Shown piece after piece: positions 56,707 to 64,000 of a stretch of 64,000 bases of DNA. The notes below the pieces were generated by a model. That model saw only the letters and a program-made list of their open reading frames with translations. It did not search any database and was not told the origin of the DNA. The stretch comes from Gallionella capsiferriformans ES-2. Its GTDB lineage: Bacteria; Pseudomonadota; Gammaproteobacteria; Burkholderiales; Gallionellaceae. How positions within the stretch are numbered: position 1 is the first letter of the stretch; the number at the start of each line of letters is the position of its first letter. Both the position numbers and the translations under genes were made by a program. The DNA is taken from positions 930,001 through 994,000 of the forward strand of contig NC_014394.1 of the NCBI RefSeq assembly GCF_000145255.1, in the 5' to 3' direction.

Positions 56707-57200
56707 CTGCGCATCAATATCGGTGTCCCTCAATCAAAGCGATATTCATCCTGTTGGCCTCTCATGTGCTTTGATCTCCTGTCAACTCCTGCTTTGGTTT
56801 GACTTCGAGTTGAAGGAGGTGGGGGTCGGTTTGCTGACGTTTACGTTTTTTGAGTGGTCATCAGGTTTTGGTCGATGGACATTCATGCTGACAGATTTTC
56901 AGCTGGTTATATGTCGGTTTCCTACCATGTTGCAGACACTCAGGATGCAATTAGTCTCAATTGCCGCCAGATAAGTCACATTGAGACCAATGGTTGCTAT
57001 GCGATCTGAAGCGCTTATTCACAAATCTTCATACAGATACTGACAACTTTGACACCATTTTTTGTGGCGTTGGAATCTATGGCGGGTTTGAATTGTGAGT
57101 GGTGGAATTCATTGAAATTCATTGGAATACAGGAAAAATGGCAAAAACTGCGTGTTGGAGAATATCTCGTCAGCATCGTTCTATGGGCAGTAAAACCAAC
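56707..57200. other. Gene-free stretch between metal island and toxin-antitoxin pair
   Basis: No supportable gene on either strand; the open frames present are of odd composition and lack ribosome sites. It separates the convergent metal operon (+) and toxin-antitoxin pair (-). Confidence 0.4.
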
Positions 57201-57521
57201 TCAAAAAACTGGATTTGTTGACCGATGCGCAGCCCAACGCTGATTAGGGTTTGAGTCGCGATCAAAATTTTCGTGTGGACCGATGGTTTCCAGATAAACC
57301 AGCTGCACACCCTCGTCGAGGGTGTAACCCAGCAGATAGAGCTGCCCTTGGCTGCAAAAATTGTAGACAAACAAATCAGCCAGATCACCCTTTTTACGTT
57401 CGCCGATAGAAGGTTGTCCCGCGATCAGGTCGACCGCATCATCGACATCAGTCGCAACGTTGTCGTGCAGTTTTTTGTACTGACGGGAAAATCGCCTCGT
57501 CTGCTCAACCGCGTAACTCAT
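57201..57521 (-). CDS. RelE-family toxin
   Basis: A 106-residue protein of the RelE/ParE fold: a N-terminal helix pair (Q-Y-K-K-L-H-D-N-V, D-D-A-V-D-L-I), strands V-Y-N-F and Q-L-Y-L-L-G-Y-T, and the C-terminal I-G-P-H-E-N-F. Such toxins cut mRNA at the ribosome or inhibit gyrase. Family members usually end soon after P-H-E-N-F, so the last about 20 residues are an unusual extension. The antitoxin gene is directly upstream and overlaps by 4 bases, so translation is coupled. Confidence 0.8.
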   Translation of the reverse strand: MSYAVEQTRRFSRQYKKLHDNVATDVDDAVDLIAGQPSIGERKKGDLADLFVYNFCSQGQLYLLGYTLDEGVQLVYLETIGPHENFDRDSNPNQRWAAHRSTNPVF

Positions 57522-57748
57522 GCACGGCGGCTGCGTGGCACAAAGGGTGTAGCCTGATCGCGCGGTTCTCGCATCGAAGCCAGTGATTCCGCCACAAAAC
57601 TAACCGGCAGATCCGGATTGTCGAGTGACACACGACCAACCATCGCCCAATACTCAATCTGTCCGGCAATGGTGCGGTGTTCAATCTGCGCTTCGGTGCG
57701 CGCTTGCTCGTACAAAGTGTCATCAATCCTGATCGGTATTCCCATCAT
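57518..57748 (-). CDS. ParD/RelB-like antitoxin
   Basis: A 76-residue protein with a ribbon-helix-helix-like N-terminus (P-I-R-I-D-D-T-L-Y-E-Q-A-R) and an A-G-Q-I-E-Y-W segment characteristic of the TA_anti/ParD-like antitoxins that pair with RelE/ParE toxins. The C-terminal part is probably unstructured until bound to toxin. GGAGAG before the start codon supports ATG 57748. The pair may stabilise the mobile element. Confidence 0.75.
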   Translation of the reverse strand: MMGIPIRIDDTLYEQARTEAQIEHRTIAGQIEYWAMVGRVSLDNPDLPVSFVAESLASMREPRDQATPFVPRSRRA

Positions 57749-57825
57749 CGCTCTCCCAATAATCTTTGCTACAAAAGTAGCAATATTGTAGTGCTAACGG
57801 ACTGAAGAGAGCTGCTCTACACTCG

Positions 57826-57853
57826 TCTCCGCTCTCCGCTCTCCGCTCTCCGC
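57826..57853 (+). repeat. Four heptamer tandem repeats (TCTCCGC)
   Basis: The heptamer TCTCCGC occurs four times in a row without mismatch, in the gap between the antitoxin gene and the 3' end of the conjugation operon. It does not code for a protein. It is the same size class as the heptamer repeat inside pglX, but its sequence is different. Confidence 0.95.
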
Positions 57854-57863
57854 TATCTGGATT

Positions 57864-58268
57864 TCAGTTATGTCCACCCATAATCTTGGAAACCTCACCC
57901 AAATCCATACCTTCTGTCGGCGGCATTCCGTTTTGGCATAGATTCAGCTCGTAGTTCAGCGCAAAGTCGGTTTTCGCCCCTGATTTTGTTGGCGTATTAG
58001 GCTGAATCAACTTAACAGCAAGGCGGCTACACCCCTCCTGTTTGAACCGCTTGAGCGTTGATACCTCAGCCCTGACCGGTTCGGATGCGCCTGTTGCCGA
58101 GTGAATGGCATCCGCTTCTTTGCCCGCCACGACTCCACGGGCTTTGCCATCTGGCGCACTCAATGCCTGCATAAGCAATGCCTTGACGCTGTAGCTTTCC
58201 GCTGCGCTTGCCGTAGTTGCAAAAAGGCCAAATACCGCAGTAGCGATGATGTGTTTCGGTGTGATCAT
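57864..58268 (-). CDS. Exported hypothetical protein of the conjugation operon
   Basis: A 134-residue protein with a signal peptide (A-V-F-G-L-F-A-T-T-A-S-A, cleavage about residue 22). It has two Cys that could form a disulfide and no domain I know. Its ATG overlaps the traN-like stop (ATGA), so it is the last gene of the operon visible here. Probably a periplasmic accessory transfer protein. Confidence 0.65.
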   Translation of the reverse strand: MITPKHIIATAVFGLFATTASAAESYSVKALLMQALSAPDGKARGVVAGKEADAIHSATGASEPVRAEVSTLKRFKQEGCSRLAVKLIQPNTPTKSGAKTDFALNYELNLCQNGMPPTEGMDLGEVSKIMGGHN

Positions 58269-59830
58269 TGACGACCTCGTGTGTAGTAGTTGTTGAGCTT
58301 GCGCTGCATGGCGGCGGTGCTATCGGTGTTGATCGCTGACGTATTAGGCATATGAACATTTGCCATGATCTCGGCGATAAATTCCGATAGATCAATTCGA
58401 GAAAAGTCCAATGCCGCAAATTGGTCAGGCGTAAAACCGGAGCAATCGGTCGCCGGACGGCCAATTTGTGTACCGCCAGCCGTGTTGATAATCCTGGCCA
58501 AACGGGAATTGAAGCAGCAATATGTTTCCGTTTTCTGCAAACAAATACCGACAATGGGAATCTCGACTGAGCAAAAACTGCCGGTGAAACGACACAAGTT
58601 CTGACCTTTTTTCAGGGCGAGCATTTTTTCTGGTGGGTCGCAGGATGCTATTTCCACGATGATCATAATTGCCACTTGGATTGCTAATGTGGTTGGATCG
58701 AATGCAAGAACGAAACCGCCAGAAGCAGACCATGAAGCCGTAAAACCGTACATTGAAAAGGAGGGGCTGAAGGGCCCACTTGTAAGTGATCCAATCGGAG
58801 TTGAGGCAAGCGCTGAGTCAATTCCACGTATGACATAAGAGCTGTCGAACATCATGTCGTACATATAGCCGCTGCCAGCTTTCAGCACTTGACCACCTGC
58901 GCTCATCGCTGAACTCATGATGCTTGAATTATTCATCCCACTGCCACCCCCGCTTCCCTTGCAGCAATTGAACAAACCAAACAGCGTGTTGGTGCAACTA
59001 CTGCCTTGCCCGCTGAAGATTTTCATACTGCCATCCATGTAATTGCCTGCCTGCCGCATCGCCTCCATCATGGCGGCTGTTTGCGCCATATCGGCATCTG
59101 GCACATGTCCGGTGTTGAAACAGTTCCCCCCCATGCAATATTGGTTGCCGGCGCAGTCCGCAACAGTGGAGGTGCTCGCGGGTGTTTTTATGCAACTGTA
59201 GGTTTTTTCAAAGAGGGTGCAAGCGCTTGTGTTTGGGTTTGTTGCGATACATCTCCTTGGCCCAACCATTGTGCAACCACGAACCACCAGATCAGAGCAG
59301 GAGGTTGCCGGCGCACTCATACAGGTGTACTCATCTTGCCACACCGCAGTCGGCGTGCCGGTTGTAACTTGCTTGTGCGAGACGATGCTACAAGATGGGT
59401 TGTCTGCATAAGTTGCGCAAACGGGATGTATTGCGGTATCCGCGACCAGTGTGTGTGACGAATTGATAATCGTGGTTGTGCTCGGCACAGGTAAACTTGA
59501 AGAGCCGCATCTATAGGTATTGCGCCAGGTGTCGCACGGCGCGGTCGGTGTTGGCCCGGGCACAGCGCACGCAGAATCAGTCTGCCAACAGCCGCGCACT
59601 TGGCTAATGCCCCTGCAATAATCTACAGAATTAGGCTTCATGCATTTGTAGGTGTCGTCGTATTGCCAGCAAGTCTTGTTGATTGCAGGATCGGTCAGAC
59701 ACACCTGTACGCCAGATACCGTCTTGCATGGGGTGGAATCAACACAAACCGAACCCGTTTTAACGCAAGAAGCTGCAATGGATGCGCCAGCAAAAAACAA
59801 AGAAACAGTCAGGAAAAGTAAGCGAATCAT
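58265..59830 (-). CDS. traN: TraN-like conjugation protein, Cys-rich C-terminal half
   Basis: A 521-residue exported protein (signal peptide to about residue 20) with very many Cys in regular spacing (C-V-K-T-G-S-V-C, C-W-Q-Y-D-D-T-Y-K-C and others), as in the C-terminal part of TraN, the outer-membrane protein that stabilises mating pairs in F-type conjugation. The gene upstream encodes a protein with TraN N-terminal features, so TraN seems divided in two. ATG 59830 matches the signal peptide. It overlaps its neighbours at both ends by 4 bases. Confidence 0.75.
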   Translation of the reverse strand: MIRLLFLTVSLFFAGASIAASCVKTGSVCVDSTPCKTVSGVQVCLTDPAINKTCWQYDDTYKCMKPNSVDYCRGISQVRGCWQTDSACAVPGPTPTAPCDTWRNTYRCGSSSLPVPSTTTIINSSHTLVADTAIHPVCATYADNPSCSIVSHKQVTTGTPTAVWQDEYTCMSAPATSCSDLVVRGCTMVGPRRCIATNPNTSACTLFEKTYSCIKTPASTSTVADCAGNQYCMGGNCFNTGHVPDADMAQTAAMMEAMRQAGNYMDGSMKIFSGQGSSCTNTLFGLFNCCKGSGGGSGMNNSSIMSSAMSAGGQVLKAGSGYMYDMMFDSSYVIRGIDSALASTPIGSLTSGPFSPSFSMYGFTASWSASGGFVLAFDPTTLAIQVAIMIIVEIASCDPPEKMLALKKGQNLCRFTGSFCSVEIPIVGICLQKTETYCCFNSRLARIINTAGGTQIGRPATDCSGFTPDQFAALDFSRIDLSEFIAEIMANVHMPNTSAINTDSTAAMQRKLNNYYTRGRQ

Positions 59831-61011
59831 AATGCTGCCGCCTCCTGTACCGCACACCCGTTGTTAAGCGTCCAGCTAATTACATTGCGAATACCGACTG
59901 TACCTGTTGGTGTCGTGGTGGCGGTGACGGTTTTTTGTGTGGGGTTGGAAATGTCGCTAAGCGACACAGTGTTAGTTGTGCCGTTATACGTTATCGAGGT
60001 TAAGTGCCACAAAGTCCCATCATAGACACGCGCCTGATACCCTGATGTTGCGGTGTTTCTGCCTGGTATGAAATTGAGCGTTAGCGGATAGTAATCAGAA
60101 TTACAGCCTCCCCAGTGGCACTGCGCACCAACGGCAATGGTCACCGTAACTTTGGCTAACGCATCACCGGCACAGGCAAACACCACATTGAACAGACCAT
60201 AAGGCGTGACGGTCGTAGTCGTTACCCATTTTTTTAATTTGGCGTTATAGGCAGTTTTAGTTGTTGTATATGAACCTATCCCTGATGCACTGCCCGTCAC
60301 ATCACAGTAGGGCGTTGGCGTAACGACCGGGATGGTGGTTTTGCTGCAAGTTTGGATCTGGAACGCATTATTAGTTTGATTGCACTGATAATTCGTGTTC
60401 GGATTAACGTTGATGGATGTACCCAATGCACACCAGTTGGTTAGTCCCGCCCCATACTCATCGCAAATCTCTGTAGCGTAAGTAGCGGGTGTTGTCACTG
60501 TCCGATTGGTGCAGCCAGTGAACGCCCCGATTGCAGATGGATTGGCATATCCAAGGGAACGCGCGGCCAGCGTACCAGGGTTGGCTTCGATGAGGCGGCT
60601 TGCAGCAACATTGGGATTTGTCGGACTAAGGGTGAACTGAGGGCGATTCTGCGGATTGTGTACCATGAGGTTCACAGCAGTACAATCTTGCTGACGGAAC
60701 GCATCTGGATTGGTCGGGCCTGTTTGACAAACAGTTATTTTGCTTGCGGCAGGCGCGGATGTATTGCCGTTCCCTCCCACGAAATAGCTGGCTTGTGGTG
60801 CGGTGGGGCTGTATGAGTAGTAGGCCGGGTTGAAGCTATTCACGGTAGTAGCAACCGTGCCATTGGTAATGTTGGTGGACGCGCCCGTAGTCGCCGCTAG
60901 TGCCGCCGCTTGCCCATCTATAAAGGCTTGCTGGGCGGGCGTAACCGCAAAGATTGCGGCAGACTGAAAGTACAGCAACGCCCCTGCAAAACCACCGTAT
61001 ATATTTTTCAA
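59827..61011 (-). CDS. TraN-like N-terminal half, separate gene
   Basis: A 394-residue exported protein (signal peptide to about residue 22). It contains Q-D-C-T-A-V-N-L-M, S-R-L-I-E-A-N-P-G-T-L and T-Y-A-T-E-I-C-D-E-Y, segments I associate with the N-terminal part of long TraN proteins, and a beta-rich C-terminal region. Together with the following gene the length (about 915 residues) equals a long TraN of SXT/IncC type. It overlaps trbC by 4 bases. The assignment is by pattern, not by alignment. Confidence 0.55.
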   Translation of the reverse strand: MKNIYGGFAGALLYFQSAAIFAVTPAQQAFIDGQAAALAATTGASTNITNGTVATTVNSFNPAYYSYSPTAPQASYFVGGNGNTSAPAASKITVCQTGPTNPDAFRQQDCTAVNLMVHNPQNRPQFTLSPTNPNVAASRLIEANPGTLAARSLGYANPSAIGAFTGCTNRTVTTPATYATEICDEYGAGLTNWCALGTSINVNPNTNYQCNQTNNAFQIQTCSKTTIPVVTPTPYCDVTGSASGIGSYTTTKTAYNAKLKKWVTTTTVTPYGLFNVVFACAGDALAKVTVTIAVGAQCHWGGCNSDYYPLTLNFIPGRNTATSGYQARVYDGTLWHLTSITYNGTTNTVSLSDISNPTQKTVTATTTPTGTVGIRNVISWTLNNGCAVQEAAAL

Positions 61012-61667
61012 TTGCGGCTCCTTTGCAGCTTGCTATTGAACGTGGCCGCGACCGTTGACCATTTCGGTGAGGTGCGCTCAATGTAATCCAGCGCGTAGTC
61101 TTGGCTGACATCACCCGTGACCTTCACATAACGTTCCGCCTGCGCGCAGCCGTTATCCAGTTGATTACCAGCGTCGGATTGAGATATGACCAGTGCGGGT
61201 ACTTGATTAACCTTGAACTGGGTAAATGCGGGTGGATGAACGACGGCCTCAACACGATGACTTCCCAATAGATCAGCGATGCGCTTCGACATATCGGTAA
61301 GCTTGTCACCAGTGAAGCCACGAAAAATCAGCCGCGCGCCCGTCCTTTCCGACTGTTCCACGATGCGCAACAGGTTTTCGCGCGGCATCGAGAATGATAC
61401 AAAGACCATCAGTTCTGGCGCGACGGGTGGTTGTTTTGCAATGGGTGACTGGCGGAATTGTTCAGCCATGTCCGCTGGACTCGCTTTTACTGCCGGTTGC
61501 GGCATGTTGTCGAGCCTGGGTGCAGGGGCGCGATATTGATTAACGACACGCTCGGTAACCTCTTTAAGTATTCTGTTTGAGCGTTCCATATCTGTTTCTG
61601 CGCCAACTTGCTGCACCAACAAAATAAGTGCTGAAGAAAGTAGGGCGCGCGAGGCAAGGTTTCTCAT
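61008..61667 (-). CDS. trbC: F-type pilus assembly protein TrbC
   Basis: A 219-residue exported protein (signal peptide to about residue 24) with the thioredoxin-like TrbC domain: L-M-V-F-V-S-F-S-M-P-R-E-N-L-L, R-L-I-F-R-G-F and V-N-Q-V-P-A-L-V-I. TrbC aids pilin assembly in the periplasm. ATG 61667 shares TGATG with the traU stop. traU lies before it, as in the F plasmid order traW-traU-trbC-traN. Confidence 0.85.
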   Translation of the reverse strand: MRNLASRALLSSALILLVQQVGAETDMERSNRILKEVTERVVNQYRAPAPRLDNMPQPAVKASPADMAEQFRQSPIAKQPPVAPELMVFVSFSMPRENLLRIVEQSERTGARLIFRGFTGDKLTDMSKRIADLLGSHRVEAVVHPPAFTQFKVNQVPALVISQSDAGNQLDNGCAQAERYVKVTGDVSQDYALDYIERTSPKWSTVAATFNSKLQRSRN

Positions 61668-62674
61668 CAAAATGCCCCCTGACAACAATTCCGTTTGCGG
61701 AAAATCATGTAGGCAAAGTCCTCGCCAACAGCTGGTATCTCCTTACTCGCCCCCCAAATAACGGTTGTACGGCCTAACGGCTGACAACATCTACCGTTGA
61801 TTTTGTTCTGAGCGACCGGGAAGTGCATTTGGTATTTGTAGTTGGTCTTGTCCATCAGCAGTTGCGGGTAGTAACCACACATCCCTGAACTACCCGATGC
61901 TGCCCACATCAATCCCTCTCTGTGCATCTTGGCGATCAGGCGCGATACGATCAGGCTGGATGCCTGAACCCCGCCAATGTGCGCAGCCACATGCCCATTC
62001 AATGGATACATCGACCCCTGACAACCCGCACACCAGAACAGTGTGTTACTGCCAAATCCCATTGATGACATCACACAGTCCGCACCACAAGCAATCTTGG
62101 CGACAAGGTTGCCAAATAAAAACGAATCCGGGTTGATGATGCTGGTCATTTCGTCGTCATTCCACAGCGGATCGAGTTCGGTCAGGTAAGCTACGTCAAA
62201 CACCTTTTGCTCAAGACACGGGCTATCTATCACCAGTTCCAGTAATACCAACACCGGATCAATATACCAATGGGCTTGGTAAAAAGAACTCATGCTGGAA
62301 TTATCTTTAATCTCTTGTGTGCCGTGCGGTGCGTTAAAGCCGGGGTTCATGTCAATACCGCCCAACGATGTCATGCAGAAGGGCTTGCGCACCACATCAA
62401 CGTGTCGCACCGGTTCCCAAAAACTGATTTTTAAACCGGGGTTGATGCCGCACATGCAAATCGGCAGTCCACCCGGATTTGGTGTGTCCTCTTGTCCAAG
62501 TGAAATAGGTAGCGATAGCGCGCCCGCACCGAACTTGATCGGAAAAATACAACTCCAGCAAATATCGGTAATCAGATTCGGGAATCGTCCCTGGCAATCC
62601 AGCGATGCATTCGCATTTTGTGCGCATGCCAGTAATGCCAGCGCACATACCAATGTTCTAATAGCGTAGCTCAT
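61667..62674 (-). CDS. traU: Conjugation protein TraU
   Basis: A 335-residue exported protein (signal peptide to about residue 23) with the TraU pattern of Cys pairs: D-I-C-W-S-C-I-F-P, G-L-P-I-C-M-C-G-I, F-W-C-A-G-C-Q-G-S and F-R-K-R-N-C-C. TraU is a periplasmic component needed for DNA transfer in F-type T4SS. Start ATG 62674 overlaps the traW end by 17 bases. Confidence 0.9.
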   Translation of the reverse strand: MSYAIRTLVCALALLACAQNANASLDCQGRFPNLITDICWSCIFPIKFGAGALSLPISLGQEDTPNPGGLPICMCGINPGLKISFWEPVRHVDVVRKPFCMTSLGGIDMNPGFNAPHGTQEIKDNSSMSSFYQAHWYIDPVLVLLELVIDSPCLEQKVFDVAYLTELDPLWNDDEMTSIINPDSFLFGNLVAKIACGADCVMSSMGFGSNTLFWCAGCQGSMYPLNGHVAAHIGGVQASSLIVSRLIAKMHREGLMWAASGSSGMCGYYPQLLMDKTNYKYQMHFPVAQNKINGRCCQPLGRTTVIWGASKEIPAVGEDFAYMIFRKRNCCQGAF

Positions 62675-63278
62675 CTATCCTCAACCTCTTTCCTTCTTGC
62701 CTCACGATGGCGGGTACTTGGGTGATGGCAAAACGTTTGGTCAGTTTGCCGCCTTGATCGAAATAAATAGTCATCTTCCATTTGCGCATGAGTTCAAGCG
62801 GTTCACCCGCTATCAGTACCAATTTGACGGGACGATCAGAGGCCGCAGTGATTTTTTTGCTGAATTCCAACTGTTTGGCATCACGCCCATCCACGAACAA
62901 CAGGTATTTGTTCCAGCCGATGTAATCCAGCGGATTGACGCGTGTGCCACGGGGATAAAGGATTTTGCCGGTCGCGTCGGCAATATCCTTGTCGGTTACC
63001 ATCGAGGGGTCGTAGTAGTGGGTATTGGCCGTCGCGGTCGCTTGAATGCCTGGGATGGGTTTGGGGTGCTCAATGCCATCAATGACGCGATTTTTGTAGT
63101 CGTTCTGGAATTTTGCGAGTTCGCCGGTTTTTTCCATGCGCTTTAACTTGTTCTGGATGATTTCAATCAAGTCGCGCTCGGTGATGTCGTATGTTTTACC
63201 GATCACACCAAGATCATCAGACATGGCGGGAGGTGCCGCCAGTAAGATAAGCAGTGTTGTAACAATAAAACGTCTCAT
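62658..63278 (-). CDS. traW: Conjugation protein TraW
   Basis: A 206-residue exported protein (signal peptide to about residue 20) with the TraW features D-L-G-V-I-G-K-T-Y, and a thioredoxin-like second half (L-L-F-V-D-G-R-D, Q-G-G-K-L-T-K-R-F-A-I-T-Q-V-P-A-I-V). TraW is required for F-pilus assembly. ATG 63278 shares ATGA with the small gene before it. It starts the recognisable tra operon in this window. Confidence 0.88.
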   Translation of the reverse strand: MRRFIVTTLLILLAAPPAMSDDLGVIGKTYDITERDLIEIIQNKLKRMEKTGELAKFQNDYKNRVIDGIEHPKPIPGIQATATANTHYYDPSMVTDKDIADATGKILYPRGTRVNPLDYIGWNKYLLFVDGRDAKQLEFSKKITAASDRPVKLVLIAGEPLELMRKWKMTIYFDQGGKLTKRFAITQVPAIVRQEGKRLRIDELRY

Positions 63279-63481
63279 GATTGCCTTGTCGCGATGCGCC
63301 ATACCAACTTGAATGAGCCAATACCCGCATCCGCCGCAATAACGGGTGCAATCTGTCCGATCACCCTCACTACCTCGACATAACTACCCCATTCTGCCGC
63401 AAGCCAAGGAACTTCACAGGATGAGGCGTGCCACATTCCGTTGTGGTATTGGCCAGTAAAAACCTCAATCTGTTTTTTCAA
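63275..63481 (-). CDS. Small hypothetical protein before traW
   Basis: A 68-residue protein with TTG start (63481), no recognised domain, one hydrophobic stretch near I-G-Q-I-A-P-V-I-A-A-D-A. It overlaps the upstream partial gene by 17 bases and traW by 4 bases, so it is translated in the operon. In F plasmids TrbI precedes traW, but there is no sequence likeness here. Confidence 0.45.
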   Translation of the reverse strand: MKKQIEVFTGQYHNGMWHASSCEVPWLAAEWGSYVEVVRVIGQIAPVIAADAGIGSFKLVWRIATRQS

Positions 63482-64000
63482 TTGGTTTACCTTTTCTTGT
63501 TTTGATTGGTGTACTCACAGACGCATTGGGGTTGCCTGAATGGGAGCTGATTACAGGGAGTTTGGGTTTTGTCACCACGGCATCACTTGGATTTGCCTTC
63601 GTCCTGGCTTTTTGGGCTGGTTTCCGAATTGCGCTTGTGGATACCTCTGCTGCAACAGGCTCAGCAATAGAGTCAGCGGATAGGGAAGAGGAAGGCTGGA
63701 CGGTATCTATTGCGGTTTTTTCTGTCGCTTCGCTAACAGGCTGGTCGTCAACAACAAACAATCTACCAACATCAGCGGTTAGCTTGATCGCCTTAGCAAC
63801 CCCACTCGAAAAAACTGCATCGCCAATCTTGGCAACCTCGCTGGCCGGGATCATCCAGCCCATATTGGACAACTCAGTCAAAATCTGTTTTGGCGTAAAA
63901 CCGTAGCCCGCAAACGTATCCGGCCATTTCAAATACACGCAACCATTGGGATCCTTAACGCCCAGATCAGCAAATGACTTCTTGCCTAAGTTGAATTCTC
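63465..64000 (-). CDS. C-terminal part of an unidentified gene of the transfer operon
   Basis: The - strand frame runs from the window edge to a stop at 63465, giving about 178 residues with no start in view. The N-terminal part includes L-K-W-P-D-T-F-A-G-Y-G-F-T-P-K-Q-I-L and W-M-I-P-A-S-E-V-A-K-I-G-D, a possible small winged-helix-like fold, then a long Ser/Pro/Lys/Thr-rich tail. A possible C-terminal part of a MobH-type relaxase was considered but the match is not convincing. It overlaps the following small gene. Confidence 0.5.
   Translation of the reverse strand, partial: EFNLGKKSFADLGVKDPNGCVYLKWPDTFAGYGFTPKQILTELSNMGWMIPASEVAKIGDAVFSSGVAKAIKLTADVGRLFVVDDQPVSEATEKTAIDTVQPSSSLSADSIAEPVAAEVSTSAIRKPAQKARTKANPSDAVVTKPKLPVISSHSGNPNASVSTPIKTRKGKPIEKTD

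Noticed and set aside
56660..56974. A 104-codon + strand frame after the His-tailed transporter
   Set aside because: It begins before the terminator, has no ribosome site and no natural composition.
63465..64000. Identification as the C-terminal part of a MobH/TraI relaxase
   Set aside because: Some likeness in the W-P-D and T-P-K segments, but I could not match the conserved family motifs, so no name is given.

Overview
The window reads as chromosome of a betaproteobacterium (a Nitrosomonadales or Gallionellaceae-like background is my inference from the metE/metR/glyA genes, moderate GC content and heavy-metal genes; no rRNA or marker gene confirms it). It is dense in accessory DNA. I see no tRNA, rRNA or CRISPR array.

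Positions 1-19290 hold most of a type 1 BREX phage-defence locus: brxC (cut by the window edge), pglX, pglZ and brxL, all on the + strand. The core is split by many extra genes: an AbiE-like antitoxin/nucleotidyltransferase pair between brxC and pglX, and, between pglX and pglZ, a DUF1016 nuclease, a Shedu-type nuclease, a cyclase-homology-like protein, an AAA ATPase with a separate TOPRIM-like DUF4276 partner, an AlbA_2/Schlafen-type ATPase and a small VbhA-like antitoxin. Most neighbours overlap by 1-8 bases, which suggests one long co-translated defence operon. Positions 19600-23510 are AT-rich and hold a second, poorly known cassette: a membrane-anchored protein, a GNAT protein, a PIN-GNAT-EVE/ASCH fusion, an ASCH protein and a P-loop kinase-like protein.

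Positions 24080-29110 are ordinary chromosome: a decayed folB behind glyA, then metE and the divergent regulator metR. From about 30 kb an integrated mobile element begins: a WGR mini-protein, a tyrosine recombinase, a parM-type partition module with 11-bp centromere-like repeats, a perfect 25-bp inverted repeat, an AcaB/DUF1845-like protein and a UvrD-type helicase. F-type conjugation genes (traW, traU, trbC, a traN split into two genes) at 57.8-64 kb on the - strand look like part of the same element or of a neighbouring one.

Between these lie 20 kb of cargo: an ABC exporter operon, an intact IS4-family element that has landed in codon 5 of an HD-GYP gene, a two-component system, and a large metal-efflux island (czcI, czcC, czcB, a PII-like gene, czcA, a zinc-ribbon protein, MgtC, a P1B-type ATPase and a His-tailed DMT transporter) closed by a clear terminator, followed by a RelE-type toxin-antitoxin pair.
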